Shown: positions 47,640 to 59,686, counted from the stretch's first letter. The stretch: 64,000 nt of DNA from Paragorgia papillata (GCA_035771165.1 JAWNZC010000337.1:4765501-4829500); one strand, 5' to 3'. A program made the numbers and translations. The notes: generated by a model from the sequence alone, not told the origin.

Positions 47640-48881
47640 TATATATATATACCGAGAATTGACTGTAACAGAGTGGTTACAGAACTTGTCAATGGTTTTA
47701 GAGCGCTCAATACCATTACCGGTAGAGCGGATAATATTTATTTATTCTTCGAGAACATCGGCCTCTACCGCGATGACGGCCTAGCTGCCATCAAAACAAC
47801 ATCAGGCAGATTAGCCGACAAAGCCAGAAAACAGCTGATCGAAACCTTCAACGACTTCGGGCTGAAGATCACAGCTACGGCAAACCTGAGGCGGGTGAAC
47901 TTCTTAGACGTAACACTTGACTTGACTGACGGCACATACAAACCGTACAGAAAACCGAACGACGACCCCCTCTACATCAATCGCCTATCTAACCACCCAC
48001 CCGCTATCGTAAACCAACTACCTTCATCCATTAACAAACGCATCAACAAACTCTCATTTAACAAACAAACATTTGACGCTTCATCCCAACTGTACAACGA
48101 CGCTTTAAGACAAAGCAACTTTGACGCAACTCCAACCTACGAACAACCCACAAGTGACGAAAACAACAGTGACAGCAACCGAACACAAAGACGAAACAGA
48201 CAACGCAACACTATATGGTACAACCCCCCTTACAGCAAGAACGTAAAATCAAACATCGGACAACGGTTCCTTCAACTGATTGACAAACACTTTCCACCTT
48301 CTAACAAACTACACAAAATCTTCAACCGACACAACGTACGAATTAGCTACAGCTGCCTTGACAACATGAACTCATTCATAAACAGACACAACAGGAAAAT
48401 ACTAAACAAACACACGAGACATACGAACACAAACAACACAGACGACACGCGACAGTGCAACTGCAGACAACCCGACAAATGCCCGACCGAAGGTAAATGC
48501 CTTACAAAAAGTGTAGTATACCAAGCCGAAGTTTCGACAGACAACAACGAACCAGCAAAGTACACTGGAGTTACCGCCGACGACTTCAAAACGAGATATA
48601 GAAACCACGCCAAATCATTCGCTAACAAAAAATACTCAACGGAAACGGAACTGTCTAAACACGTATGGAAATTGAAAGCAGCAAATAAACCATTTTCCAT
48701 CATATGGTCGCTTCTTAAGAATGTTCCTGCCTACAAAGCTGGTTCCAGAAGGTGCAACCTTTGCCTCGAGGAAAAACTGACAATTATGAAAAACAAGAAC
48801 AATTCACTACTGAACAAACGATCCGAACTATTCACCAAGTGCAGACATGAAACACGATACCTAATATCACACTGTAAATAG
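47640..48881 (+). pseudogene. PLE: RT C-terminal half plus GIY-YIG
   Basis: An uninterrupted frame of about 410 codons from the AT tract. RT motif C is IGLYRDDGL, followed by a thumb with LRRVNFLDVTLDLTDGTYKP. Then comes a charged linker, a zinc-binding CNCRQPDKCPTEGKC block, an endonuclease core VVYQAEVST..YTGVTADDFKTRYRNH (YTG in place of YIG), and a C-terminal CNLCLEEKL..KRSELFTKCRH. The N-terminal half of RT is missing. The frame is open and the RT core intact, so it is a 5'-truncated rather than a mutation-riddled copy. Confidence 0.85.
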
Positions 48882-48889
48882 AGAGTAGC

Positions 48890-50915
48890 TTCACCAGATC
48901 TGTCAGTTGCCTGACGATCGCTTTCCTGCGTGAAACTCCGAGTAGCACAGCAAGTCTACCGAATAAATAAATATATATATATATATTTATGTATGTCTTA
49001 TTGTAGGATAATGAACGATGTATTGGTTTTAGACACAGCCCTTTGAAAATCAGACTCTCTGAAAGGTTACCGTGTTAAAATAATTTTAAATAATAATAAC
49101 AATAATAATAATAATAATAATAATTCAAAACTGAAACACGTTAGGTTCGAATCGCCGCCACACCCCCAAATAACGTAAACAAAGGCGCCTGGTTTTAAAA
49201 TTTAGAGTCCTTTGGTGTTTTCATTGTAGCTTCAAATTTTAAAAATCTTGCTGGTCGCTAGCTTGATTTATGTAATATTTGTAAGTTGTTACGCACTAAA
49301 AGATTGACTTGCAAACCCAAGAGTGAAATTAGTACCAAAAACAACCCCTGTAAAGCACGAACTCCAAGACAGAAGAAATATCATGCAGCAGGCATTTTGT
49401 AAAATATTAAGTGAATCACGAGTACTATAAATATTGCTCGTATATAATTTCCAAGTCGGTTGGTCGACCAGGAAAATATCACCAGTTGCATGATTTAGTT
49501 CGCAACATCTTAGAAGTATTTTAAGTGTAGCGAGCGACCAGCAAGGTTTTGAAAATTTGAAAGTACAATGAACACCAACGGACTCTTTGACAGGGGTCCA
49601 ATTGAAATTTCATTTTGCCCTTATTAATCCGCCATTTTGAATTTTGCAAGGAGTTGGGATATGGATATATACAACATTGATCGCCTCTCAAAATAAAGAA
49701 TTGGAGGACGTTTTATAGGGATAAACTGGATACATGCATGACAACAAATCAGAGACATACACGTGAGCATACTAAATAAAACAATTTGCACGACAGTTGC
49801 TTTATTAAACGTACTAAAAACTATAACAGTATAAATTCAAAATTATACTTCGATCAATTCGCCACAAATCCACAATTACAAAAAGCAACAAAAAGATACC
49901 CTCGTGCAAAACTTGAAACTCAGAAATTATCTGCATCAAAGCCTGTTTAAAAGAAAAGAAAATAGTCAGATACGTAATGGAAACTATGAGAAAATATTTA
50001 AAAAAACACGGATTTAAGACGTCAATATAAATAGATGATGTCGAAAAGACTGCGATGTACTTATGACAGGCGCATAAATATATTTTATATTTCACAAATC
50101 ACAAGCCAGAAATCCCTATTAGATTAGATTAAAAACAAAACAACAAAACACTTACTATCTCCTTGATTAATCCTCCATATTCAGTAGAAATCACTTGTAC
50201 GGTGTGACACAGATTGGCAAGTGGGAACCATTCAAATAAAATATTTATCATTCGTAAAGGCCGCTATCGTCGCTGCATGTCTACAGCCAGAATTTGATGT
50301 TCGAAATGTTTTGGCGAAGGATATTGCACTTCACATGCCTTTATCTTTAAATTCACTAATCCAGTAAGTTTTCCGGTGCAAAAAGCAAATAAATTCAGTG
50401 CTAAAATACATCCATCGTTCCCTCCACATATGGTAACCAACCGCGGTCGTGTTAAAAACTGTTAAAAAGTCCTAGGGCGAGTTCCTTTTGCCCTTATAAA
50501 CCAGTATATTTTAATTTTAGGGTAATCTATCATGCAACAAGTGACTGGAAATCGAAAGAGAAAACAAAGCCTGCATGAAGGTCCAGTTATTCAAAACAAG
50601 CAACAAACAAATTTATCTATACTCACAATCTTACATTTTTTATCAGTACTTGAAAATAAGATTTTAAAGATTGAGTAATGGCTACCTAGGAATAACCGAG
50701 GAAGGCTAATCGAGCTAGGTAGCACTCATAGTAAAATCTTACAAATCAACAATGGGAGTTACGCAATAAATAAGGCAAATTAAACAGAGACTACAAGTTA
50801 AATTACATGTGCAGAGAAAATATGACAAATAATCGAAGTATACAAATTGAATGACTTAAACACACACTTGAGAAAAAGATATATATATAATAGCCTAGCC
50901 TATAATTAGTTATTT
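48890..50915. other. no gene recognised
   Basis: AT-rich sequence with an (AAT)n tract at about 49090-49125 and a lone B-box-like GGTTCGAATCGCC at 49143. No coding or structured feature could be supported. Confidence 0.5.
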
Positions 50916-50919
50916 ATAG

Positions 50920-51360
50920 AATTCAAATAGAGATTCTTTTAAGAGTGATTTGAAACGAGACTTATTGGAAGATTTTAGATTGTTATCAATAGAGTTTCAG
51001 GTTTTTGTACCAATGTATCGTATATTGAACTTGCCATAGTTTGCCCGTATTTTAGGAATATATAAAGCATTTTTCTCAGCCAATCTTGTTTTATATTGAT
51101 GGACATGAGTAACAATTTTAAAGAAGCCATCAAAAACAGTGGGTAAATTACCAAAGTGAAAATCGAACATAAACAGAGCATTCTGAAAATGTATATCATA
51201 TACAAATTTTGGGATCTTAAGATTTTTAAAGAGTGGACTAGTATGACAATCATAGCTAGAAAAAGTCATAATTCTCAGCGCTTTTTTCTGTAGCTTAATC
51301 AATACATTGCAATTGGATGGATATGTATTACCCCAAACAGCGTCTGAACTTTTTGTAGCC
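50920..51360 (-). pseudogene. LINE reverse transcriptase C-terminal fragment
   Basis: Minus strand: WGNTYPSNCNVLIKLQKKAL then RIMTFSSYDCHTSPLFKNLK, ending NFDNNL..GFKSLLKESLF-like. W-x-(N).....L..LQ.+A+R...F...... is the C-terminal signature after the RT palm in CR1/Jockey-type LINEs. The RT core and endonuclease are absent. Confidence 0.75.
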
Positions 51361-52074
51361 TACAGTCAATATAAATATAAATTCTTTCTTTAAAGTATAA
51401 TTATGCTAACCATGCAAATCAACAGCAAACATAAGGTTGGAAATTTATAGAACAATAACATGACACAAGAATACATATTCCAGTGTAAACTGAATGTACG
51501 CATATACACACATGTAACTAGCTACACACACTTATAATCATACATTTGTTACTGAAAATCCAGATAGTCAACTTACATTAATTACTTGTTTGGAAATAGA
51601 CGATTTACCGAAATACGAAATACCGTTTTTCAGTATAAAGAAAATTCATAATAGATTGATAGATGACTTCGCCTCTTTCCAAATTACTATTTTAGAAGTT
51701 AAACATTTTTAAAGCAGTAAACGAGGTTTCGAAAATATGAAGCCAATATCAACTCGTCGCTTCGTTAATTTTGGATCTTTTTTAATGCCTTTGACATCAT
51801 GTACTCGACGTTTCCTGCAAATTACCAAATACCAAATGCGCGCACTAAAAACGTACTTTTATTATTCGTCAAAATATAGCTGTACGCTATTTTTAATTGA
51901 CTTCCATCCAATACCGTAATTGTATTCTAGATATCTAGCTTCTTGGGTTACAGAGAATAATACATGGATGTGTGGAAATATGAAATTTATTTCGAGTATT
52001 GGACCAGGATATCCTCATGTTCAATACGGGAAATAATTTCATATTTCCAAACATCCTTGTATTGTTCTGTTTAT

Positions 52075-52075
<1 letters not shown>

Positions 52076-52148
<73 letters not shown>
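52076..52148. repeat. (AT)n tract
   Basis: About 72 bases of AT directly before the hammerhead-bearing repeat. Confidence 0.95.
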
Positions 52149-52152
<4 letters not shown>

Positions 52153-52347
52153 GCTCACTACCCTTGTGGAAGTTTGAGCACTCTGGGCCCATGCGCACTT
52201 CACGCTATCTGAATGTACTTCACCGATGCTGTCCCACATGCGGTTGTCACCGACAATCGCATGTGTATAAGTAATTGATGAAATTCATTCAGATTGTTCC
52301 AAGCTACACTGATGAGCTGTTGTACAGCGAAACACCGTGTCTGTAGA
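52149..52347 (+). mobile_element. retrozyme-like/PLE terminal repeat
   Basis: GTACGCTCACTACCCTTGTG, through CATGCGGTTGTCACCGAC and GTAATTGATGAAATTCATTC, to the hammerhead at 52304-52346; flanked by AT tracts on both sides. It matches 27771-27985 (+) and 26650-26800 (-). Small hammerhead-bearing, PLE-dependent repeats (retrozymes) are known in metazoans; no ORF is present here. Confidence 0.75.
52304..52346 (+). ncRNA. hammerhead ribozyme, type I layout
   Basis: CTACA (52304-52308), CTGATGA (52309-52315), stem II GCTGT/ACAGC (52316-52328), GAAA (52329-52332), short stem III, GTC (52339-52341), and TGTAG (52342-52346) pairing back to CTACA. All invariant core bases are present. Predicted cleavage is after 52341. 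Confidence 0.88.
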
Positions 52348-52589
52348 TCGAACTATATATATATATATATATATATTTATTTCAAAAACTCATTAATAAT
52401 TTATGAGGAAAATTCAAAAGAAATTAAAGTTTAATCAGTGTCTTTATATCTGATAAAACACTCCTGCTCGTTTATTAAACAGTACATATATAGAGTATCA
52501 AGAGCCAGCATTCAGCAAATTGTTCCAAATACAGAATATAAATTTTCAAGAGGAACTTTATTTAATCTTCAATTTTACAACGTTTCGGG

Positions 52590-52630
<41 letters not shown>

Positions 52631-52690
52631 TGAATTTTGGTTCACGAAATGTTAGAGAGTGCTCAATACCATATATAGATAGAGCAAAAT

Positions 52691-52833
52691 ACAAAGTATG
52701 AAGTATAGTTTTACCTTAAAGTCTTCGCTACCAGAGGTTTCACCCTAAACGGGATCATCAGGCGACTGATGATCCCGTTTAGGGTGAAACCTCTGGTAGC
52801 GAAGACTTTAAGGTAAAACTATACTTCATACTT

Positions 52834-52836
<3 letters not shown>
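52691..52836. repeat. 146-bp palindrome with hammerhead-like core
   Basis: Near-perfect arms (ACAAAGTATGAAGTATAG and inverse). On the minus strand CTGATGA, CCC..GGG stem II, GAAAC, ACC/GGT stem III and a GTA triplet are in order. Stem I forms four pairs (TCGC/GCGA), and a U.U mismatch closes stem II. A possible ribozyme, weaker than the one at 52304. Confidence 0.6.
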
Positions 52837-52869
<33 letters not shown>

Positions 52870-52974
52870 CGCAATGGATGAACCAGGCGGAAATCTAATT
52901 CTGGTAAGAAATATCATTGCCCAGCATACTGCTTTACACAAAACCATAACACAAAATAATTTTGAAAATATTTA

Positions 52975-53005
52975 CTAACTTTTCGTTACTACACGTAACA
53001 TCATC
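52975..53005 (-). ncRNA. hammerhead-like hairpin
   Basis: Minus strand CTGATGA, one extra base, a perfect GTTAC/GTAAC stem, then GAAAA. No convincing stem I or III; a relic or a different PLE-associated fold. Confidence 0.35.
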
Positions 53006-53177
53006 AGAGTGATAAATATACATACATGAAGGTGACTTAAATAGCTAGTTACATAAATGGAAAGTGATAAGGTGACAGACAAGGTGACAGAAAAGGTGAT
53101 GTAAGACAAATGAATTGTCAAACTGCTGAAAAGACACCACACCATAAAGGAAAAAAACAACTTCTAAAAGAGTGCTA

Positions 53178-54778
53178 AGATAAGATAAGATAATAATAAC
53201 TTTATTTAACCACGGTAAACTCATCAGGATTTTACATATACTAACTAATTACAAAATTACAGTTAATAAATCTCAAATTACAATTTTAATGTTCCTAATA
53301 ATACTAAGTTAAAATACCTGCTTTCCATGAGTGCCGTGCAATAAAAGGTTAAGAATTTAAGTAGCTACTGCAGCCTGATTTAAAATCACCCAGAGTGTTT
53401 GCCTTCCGCAACTCGATAGGAAGGCTATTCCATAGCACCGCACCACTATAACCAAAGCTTTTTTTTAGGTAGTTAGTACGGGGCTTAGGAATAGCTAGTT
53501 TGCCCTCGGTGTCTCTCAATGAATAATTTGTTACGCTGCTACGGTCCGTGAACATTGGATGCAAATAATCGGGAGCGAGCCCATTAAGTGATTTGTAGAC
53601 CATAACAGCTTTTTCAAATTTGCGCTTGGAGTCAAGTTCCTCCAGCCAAGTTTCTCAAGAAGAAAATCAGCATTAGTGTCATAACTAGAAAACGTTAATA
53701 CCCTGGCTGCACGATTTTGTAATTTTTGAAGCTTATCAGCGAGGGTTTTGTTACAATTATCCCAAACGACGCAACAGTAATCACAATGTGGTTGAACTAA
53801 CGAATTGAAAATAAACTGTAGCGTCGTATCAGGGAAAAACGATCTTACACGTTTTAAATCTCCAACGCCAGAAGCAATCTTTTTAGATAACTTATTGATA
53901 TGTACGTTCCAAGACAAATTCTCATCAATATGTACACCAAGAGACTTTGTGTGGGAAACCTGGTTAATAGGGATCCCATCAATTTCTAAAAATGGTGATG
54001 AGTGAAACGTACATATTCTTTGCCTAGACCCGATTAACATGAATTCGGTCTTTGATTGGTTTAGAGTAAGCTTATTTGCAATAAGCCATTCATTAACGTT
54101 CGCAAGGTCTTGATTCAGATTCGCCGAATCTGGTGGTCTATACCAAGTCGCAATGAGAGAAGGCCTGGATCTAGGTTTACGAATTTCGATGCATAAATTT
54201 TCAAGCTGATCGATAGACAGGTCGAGGCGTGGTAAAAAATTAATATTACAGCGAACATAAAAACAAACACCTCCACCAAATCTACCATTGACGCTTCTAT
54301 CGCGACGTACAATTTCATAGCCAGATATATGCACCTCATTATCGTTAATAGTAGAATCAAGCCTTGTCTCATTTATTGCTAATACATCGACTGGGTTATC
54401 AACAAGCAAAACTCTAAGCTCGTCGATGTGCTTTACTAGACTTGTCACATTAAGTGAGGCTAGTTTGAAGCCCCGCATAGTAGGTATGAATGAGACAGAC
54501 TCTTTAGCGAAATCGTTTTGCTGATCATCGGAGACTGCAGTGGCTTCACACGACAAAATATTATGTCAGTAAGGAATATCATTAGCAAATTCTCTCAAAT
54601 TTTCTTGGAGAGTTACACTACCTTGTTTGTTTAGATGAAGACCCCTAGAGTTTAAGTGGGAAGTGTTAATGTTAGCATTGCCTAAAAATGGAACCCAGTT
54701 TTGATTACAATAACCTCTTAGAATATTATTGACTTGTTTTGCCTTAGCGGCGAGTTTATTATTATCGTTTCTTACCAA
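53178..54778 (-). mobile_element. CR1/Jockey-type LINE, internally deleted
   Basis: Minus strand order: the tail of ORF1 (54778-54566) with an SGNH-hydrolase-like SHLNSRGLHLNKQG end; an apurinic endonuclease-type N-terminal part; the RT C-terminal region; and a 3' end in TTTAAATAAAG and tandem ATCTT repeats (53178-53200). The central RT with its catalytic motif is deleted. Confidence 0.8.
53349..54556 (-). pseudogene. LINE ORF2: endonuclease fused to RT tail
   Basis: 54556-53531 is one open frame. FKLASLNVTSLVKHIDELRV, INETRLD and GGGVCFYVR are endonuclease motifs (N-x-x-S-L and E-T-x-L type). After IATWYRPPDS the frame jumps directly to VNEWLIANKLTLNQSKTEFM, which lies downstream of the RT catalytic loop. 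It then runs to LQKLQNRAARVLTFSSYD, a frameshift near 53600, and the C-terminus VYKSLNGLAPDYL..GAVLWNSLP (53603-53349). The deletion preserved the reading frame. Confidence 0.8.
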
Positions 54779-54779
54779 C

Positions 54780-54958
54780 AGTGCTGAGATACCCTGCTAA
54801 GGGAAATGATCTAATGTTAGCGTTAAGAGAGGGTTTAAACTTAGAAATTAACAAGCTTTCTCGAAGAAGAACATCTAATTGGTTAGAACCTGACGATATA
54901 ATTGAAAAGTCGTCAAAAGAAACATCGTGTCCAGTTTTTATCTTGTGGTGCCAGAATG
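54780..54958 (-). pseudogene. PLE endonuclease C-terminal tail, inverted
   Basis: Minus strand HDVSFDDFSIISSGSNQLDV then LLRESLLISKFKPSLN..SFPL, the typical C-terminal end of PLE GIY-YIG domains. It lies back to back with the plus-strand PLE that starts at about 54961, so it is probably that element's inverted 5' arm. Confidence 0.65.
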
Positions 54959-54960
54959 CT

Positions 54961-56560
54961 GGACATGGCAGACACTGAAAGTGCTTCTCCGGTATAGGCC
55001 GAAATACCCATATGTTCCGATACCCTATGATGAACTAAAAGTTTTGAAAACACTCCAAGAAGATAAAAACATTGTCATATTAAAACCGGACAAAGGTAAT
55101 GGTGTCGTTATTCTCGATAAATCCGACTATCAACAGAAGATGGAAGAAATTCTTCAAGACACAACAAAATTATCCCTTCTCTTGGATGATCCATTAAAAA
55201 CAACGATGAAACGCGAGACTAAGGTGAGAGTTTTTCTTAATGACTTTAAGAAAAAGAAGACGCTATCCGATGAACATTTTAAGAAGATGGCGCCCACTGG
55301 TTCACGACCTGGTATTCTCTATGGTTTACCGAAGGTGCATAAAACTAACATTCCTTTACGTCCGATTTTATCTGCTATTGGAACTCATTCTTATAACTTA
55401 GCTAAGTTTCTCGTTCCACTTCTCTCTCCAATTTATCTAGGCTCTTATGGTTTTAACGATACTTTTTCTTTTATTCAAGATCTTTTTTCTCTTGATCTTA
55501 ATTCTAATAATCTTATTATGGCTCGTTTTGACATCAAATCTCTTTTCACTAACATACCGATTGATGAAACCATCAATATTATCCTTGATTCGCTATTTTC
55601 TACTACACAATTTTTTCACGGTTTTTCGCGCGATGAGTTTAGAAATCTCCTTACCTTTTCAGTTAAAGATTGTCATTTTATGTTTAACGGCCAATTTTAT
55701 GATCAAATTGACGGAATCGCCATGGGGTCACCCCTTGGCCCACTTTTTGCAAACATTTTCCTTTGTCACCACGAACAAAATTGGCTTAACAATTGTCCCG
55801 CTCAGTTTAAACCTGTGTATTACAGGCGTTCTGTTGACGACTCGTTTATTTTATTCAAATCGCCGGATCATATTAAACCTTTCCTTGAGTACCTAAATTC
55901 TCAACACACCTGCATAAATTTTACTTGCGAAATCGAATCTAATAAATCACTTCCATTTCTTGATATTAATTTGCAACGCTCCAATGGTTCGTTCGTTACT
56001 TGGTTTACCGAAAACCAACATTTACAGGCCTGTTTACTAATTTCGAGAGCTTCTTACCGATTATTTATAAGAAAGGTCTTATTTACACTCCTTTTTCGCT
56101 ATTTTCACATAAGTTCATCTTATTCTATTTTTCACGGTGAACTCGAGAAGCTTAAAATTTTACTTAAACAAAATGGATATCCGGCTAAATTTTTAGATCA
56201 TTGTTTTCGAATTTTTTTGGATAAAATATTTAATCCTCCGGTTAAAATCCTCACAGTTCCTAAACTATCACTCTCTCTAATTTTACCATAAACTGGAGAT
56301 CATGGGCTCCAAATTCGTCAACAAGTCAAAAAATTACTAGCTTCGGCCTTCCTCACATCCAACTTCGCGTTGTCTTCCGACCTGTCTTCCGACCTGTCTG
56401 TCGCTTGTCGAGTTTTTCCCGTTTCAAAGACCGACTGCCACTTAGATTTCGATCCCGTGTCGTTTACAAATTTACGTGCCGATGCTGCCAGGCATCGTAT
56501 GTCGGCGAAACATGTCGACTTCTACACACTAGGGTATCGGAATACTCTCTTAATACATAT
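54961..56560 (+). pseudogene. PLE: RT plus start of GIY-YIG
   Basis: RT blocks in order: KPDKGNGVVILDKSDY (55086), GLPKVHK..PLRPI (55322), FDIKSLFTNIP (55527), IDGIAMGSPLGPLFANI (55706) and YRRSVDDSF (55822; the usual aromatic before VDD is Ser), then LPFLDI. Between about 56004 and 56096 the coding sequence sits in another frame (two compensating shifts). After a stop at 56291, a GIY-YIG start (VYKFTCRCCQASYVGETC, 56459 on) is in yet another frame and is cut off by an AT tract. Confidence 0.85.
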
Positions 56561-56998
56561 ATATATATATATTTATATATATATAGTAAGTAAGTGTTCT
56601 CCGGACTATATTATTAAAGTTTTGAGCTTTCAACTCGGTTCTTCGAGTCTTCTTCAGAAAAGTTTAACGGTGTATTAGAATGTTCGCGCTGTTCCTCACG
56701 TAATTGTATTCGACGAGAGCGTCTGATTGGTGCGATGTTAGGAATAGGTGGCGTTTGATTGGTTGTGATGGGACGCGTTGCTAACCAGGTCTGTGTATAG
56801 TTGATGGTGGTCGTGGAGTGTCCAGTGTTCGACGGGTGGATTTCTTCGGAAGGAACGGAGGGTGGGTGTGAATCAGGATTATTATGTGAATGTTTTAATT
56901 GAAGGTAGGTTGTAGGAATGTCGATGTATCGGTTTAATGTACGTATGTCTATGCTGTGCCACGCTTCTTTAAATTCGCGCGCATGTTTGGTAGTCGCC

Positions 56999-57255
56999 TC
57001 ACTGTCCTAGTATTTTCGTTCGTGACCAGTCAAACGTGTGTCCGTTGTCGTCAGCGTGTTTGGCAGGAAGTGAATTATGGTCATGTCGGTTTATAGCGTT
57101 CTGATGTTCTGTTAGTCGTGTCTCAATTTTTTTGGATGTTTGTCCAATGTATTGTTGTGAGCAGTTACGGCAAGGAAACATGTAAATAGCGTTGTGTCTA
57201 TCGATTGTAATCGTCTTGTCTTTGTGTTTCGTGAAATTAGATCTAAGTTTGTGTG
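56999..57255 (-). pseudogene. PLE GIY-YIG endonuclease, frameshifted
   Basis: RHNAIYMFPCRNCSQQYIGQ, then KKIETRLTEHQNAI and HADDNGHTFDW: the AIY..YIG motif pair, the conserved Arg helix and an H-x-x-x-x-x-H-x-FDW end. It follows the RT after a one-base frame change near 57245 (RT stop TAG at 57243). Confidence 0.8.
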
Positions 57256-59309
57256 TTGGTGTGTGCTAGGCCTATGTCAATGTTAAAAGGTCGGAGAAGT
57301 CTAGCTGTCATTTCTGATGTAGTGTGGATGTATGGTAAAGTGATCCTAGTCCTTTCAGGAGCAGGTTGGTCAGGTGTGATGTTCGTTGGTGTTCGTTTTT
57401 TACGTGTTAAGACTTTGTTGATGAAGTTCCTAGGGTAGTTGTTCATACGGAATGTCGAGAGAAGGTATCTACGTTCTTCTGTTTTGGATTGTTCTGTGTT
57501 ACAGTGCGTGTCAATTCGGTTGAATAATGTTTTAATACAACTGATTTTGTGTTGAGTAGGGTGGTTGCTGTTGTAATTCAGTATTTGGTCAGTGTGTGTT
57601 TTCTTTCGGTAGACTTGGGTGTGCAAGGTGCCGTCATTAGTTTTAGTCAGTAAGACGTCGAGAAAAGAGAGTTGGTTTTTCTGTTCTTCTTCTTTTGTGA
57701 ATTTAATATTTTCCGTAGCGTTGTTGATTGTTTGTAATATTTTGTCAGTTTTGTCTTTCTTGATTATTGCAAACACGTCGTATACGTATCTGTCCCATGT
57801 TCTAATGTCGTTGTTGTTAGTCACGGTTCTCTTTTCTAGTTCCTGCATCACTGCTTCAGCAAGGAAACTGGAAAGAGGTGACCCCATAGGGGTACCGGAT
57901 ACTTGTCGGTAGAAAGTGTTTTGAAAGCAGAATTCCGTTGAAAGGCATAGGTCAAGGAGTTCAAGTATGTCTTCTTTGTCGAGTGTGGTTTTTGTTTGCC
58001 ATGATGTATCGTCAGTAAGTAGTTGTTCAGTGATTCGTCGTGCTGTGTCTAGTGGTATGGAAGTAAATAGAGAGACTACGTCGAAGGATACCATGATTTC
58101 ATCAGGTTCAATTCTTAAGTCTTTAATATTGGTCAGGAAAGTGTTAACGTTGTCGATAGAATGAGGTGAAGTTTTGACCAGAGGGTTGAGTATTCCAGCA
58201 AGATATTTGGATAGGTTGTAAGTCGGTGATCCAGGGAGGGAGACAATTGGTCGGAGAGGAGTATTTTCTTTATGGATTTTCGGTAGGCCATAAAATCTGG
58301 CTATTGTTGTGTTCTTGGGTCTAACTCGGTTGTACGTGTTTTGGTTCAGTTTTTCTTGGTCTTTGAGAGTTTTGAGTTTTTTGTTGATGCGGTTTACTGT
58401 TGTTTTACTGGGGTCAATGTGAAGTGGTTGGTATGTAATTGCGTCCTTGAGTAATGCGTTGGCTTTGTCGATGTAATTGGATTTGTCCATGATGACAGTC
58501 GTGCGTCCTTTATCAGCAGGTAGTATAATAATCTCGTCGTCGTTCTTTAGATCTTTCAGGGCTTCTCGTTCTCGTTTGTTGAAGTCAACTGTATGTATTT
58601 GGTGTAGTAGATTGTTTGTTACTTGGTGGCGGATTTGGTTTTTTGTGTCTTCTGTTAGATCTGTTTTCTTAAGTGTGGATTCCAGGTCGGCGATGAAATC
58701 TATTTTGTTGGCGTCTGTTGTGTTGTAATTCAATCCTTTCGTTAGCACTTGTGTCTCTTGTTCGGTGAGTTGTTTGTGGCTGATATTTTTAACCCAGGCG
58801 TCTGCGTTGCTACGGTGTTGTTTGTAAGATCTTGAATTTTTAAATTTTTGTTCCAATTCAGCGTGTCGTCTTGTTTTATATTCGTTAGCTGTAAGTTTGA
58901 TGGTGTTATCCAGTGCTTGTGCGTCAGTCTGGCTGGTCTCGAGTAGAACTGCATTATGGTGTCCGTGTAATTTCTGTTGATAAATGCGAAGGCGATTGTG
59001 AGCGTCAGCGATGAGTGTCTTCAGCATACGGTGGCCATTGGCTTTAGCGGTGCGTTGAGCAAGTTCAGTTTTTATAGGTGATTGGTAGTTAATGCTGTTC
59101 GGTAGAATATCGAGTCGTTTGCAATTGTGTGGGAAGTGTAGTTGTTCAAAGGTCGATGACTCTTTGCGCGCGAAGAATTCCCATTTTCTGGCGTTTCTGA
59201 GAGTAGCTATCCCATACGTCTGTCTTATGAATTTGAAGATTTGTAATCTAGGCATAATGTAGTAAGTAAGTGTTCTCCGGACTATATTATTAAAGTTTTG
59301 AGCTTTCAA
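57243..59309 (-). CDS. PLE reverse transcriptase, catalytic Asp lost
   Basis: 688 codons. The N-terminal helical region is followed by ILPADKGRTTVIMDKSNYID, FYGLPKIHKENTPLRPIVS, VSFDVVSLFTSIPLD, VSGTPMGSPLSSFLAEAVMQ and motif C as RYVYDVF. The first Asp of YVDD is Tyr (codon at 57780-57782), whereas the sister copy has YVDD. The thumb LSFLDVLLTKTNDGTLHTQV is complete. The frame is otherwise open end to end, so this is a young copy. The upstream ATG may lie in the leader; an internal Met (MPRLQIFKF, 57 bases on) also fits. Confidence 0.85.
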   Translation of the reverse strand: MKAQNFNNIVRRTLTYYIMPRLQIFKFIRQTYGIATLRNARKWEFFARKESSTFEQLHFPHNCKRLDILPNSINYQSPIKTELAQRTAKANGHRMLKTLIADAHNRLRIYQQKLHGHHNAVLLETSQTDAQALDNTIKLTANEYKTRRHAELEQKFKNSRSYKQHRSNADAWVKNISHKQLTEQETQVLTKGLNYNTTDANKIDFIADLESTLKKTDLTEDTKNQIRHQVTNNLLHQIHTVDFNKREREALKDLKNDDEIIILPADKGRTTVIMDKSNYIDKANALLKDAITYQPLHIDPSKTTVNRINKKLKTLKDQEKLNQNTYNRVRPKNTTIARFYGLPKIHKENTPLRPIVSLPGSPTYNLSKYLAGILNPLVKTSPHSIDNVNTFLTNIKDLRIEPDEIMVSFDVVSLFTSIPLDTARRITEQLLTDDTSWQTKTTLDKEDILELLDLCLSTEFCFQNTFYRQVSGTPMGSPLSSFLAEAVMQELEKRTVTNNNDIRTWDRYVYDVFAIIKKDKTDKILQTINNATENIKFTKEEEQKNQLSFLDVLLTKTNDGTLHTQVYRKKTHTDQILNYNSNHPTQHKISCIKTLFNRIDTHCNTEQSKTEERRYLLSTFRMNNYPRNFINKVLTRKKRTPTNITPDQPAPERTRITLPYIHTTSEMTARLLRPFNIDIGLAHTNTQT

Positions 59310-59686
59310 CTCGGTTCTTCGAGTCTTCTTCAGAAAAGTTTAACGGTGTATTAGAATGTTCGCGCTGTTCCCACGTAATTGTATTCGACGAGAGCGTCTG
59401 ATTGGTGCGATGTTAGGAATAGGTGGCGTTTGATTGGTTGTGATGGGACGCGTTGCTAACCAGGTCTGTGTATAATTGATGGTGGTCGTGGAGTGTCCAG
59501 TGTTCGACGGGTGGATTTCTTCGGAAGGAACGGAGGGTGGGTGTGAATCAGGATTGTTATGTGAATGTTTTAATTGAAGGTAGGTTGTAGGAATGTCGAT
59601 GTGTCGGTTTAATGTACGTTTGTCTATGCTGTGCCACGCTTGGTAGTCGCCTGTCCTAGTATTTTCGTTCGTGACCAGTCAAAAGT

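Noticed and set aside
51935..52274. Tyr-Ile repeat ORFs
   Set aside because: Translations of the AT dinucleotide tract.
57253..58954. ORFs opposite the PLE RT (and their mirror images at 60105-61338)
   Set aside because: Other-frame or antisense shadows of the two PLE copies; the same short peptides appear twice only because the DNA is duplicated.
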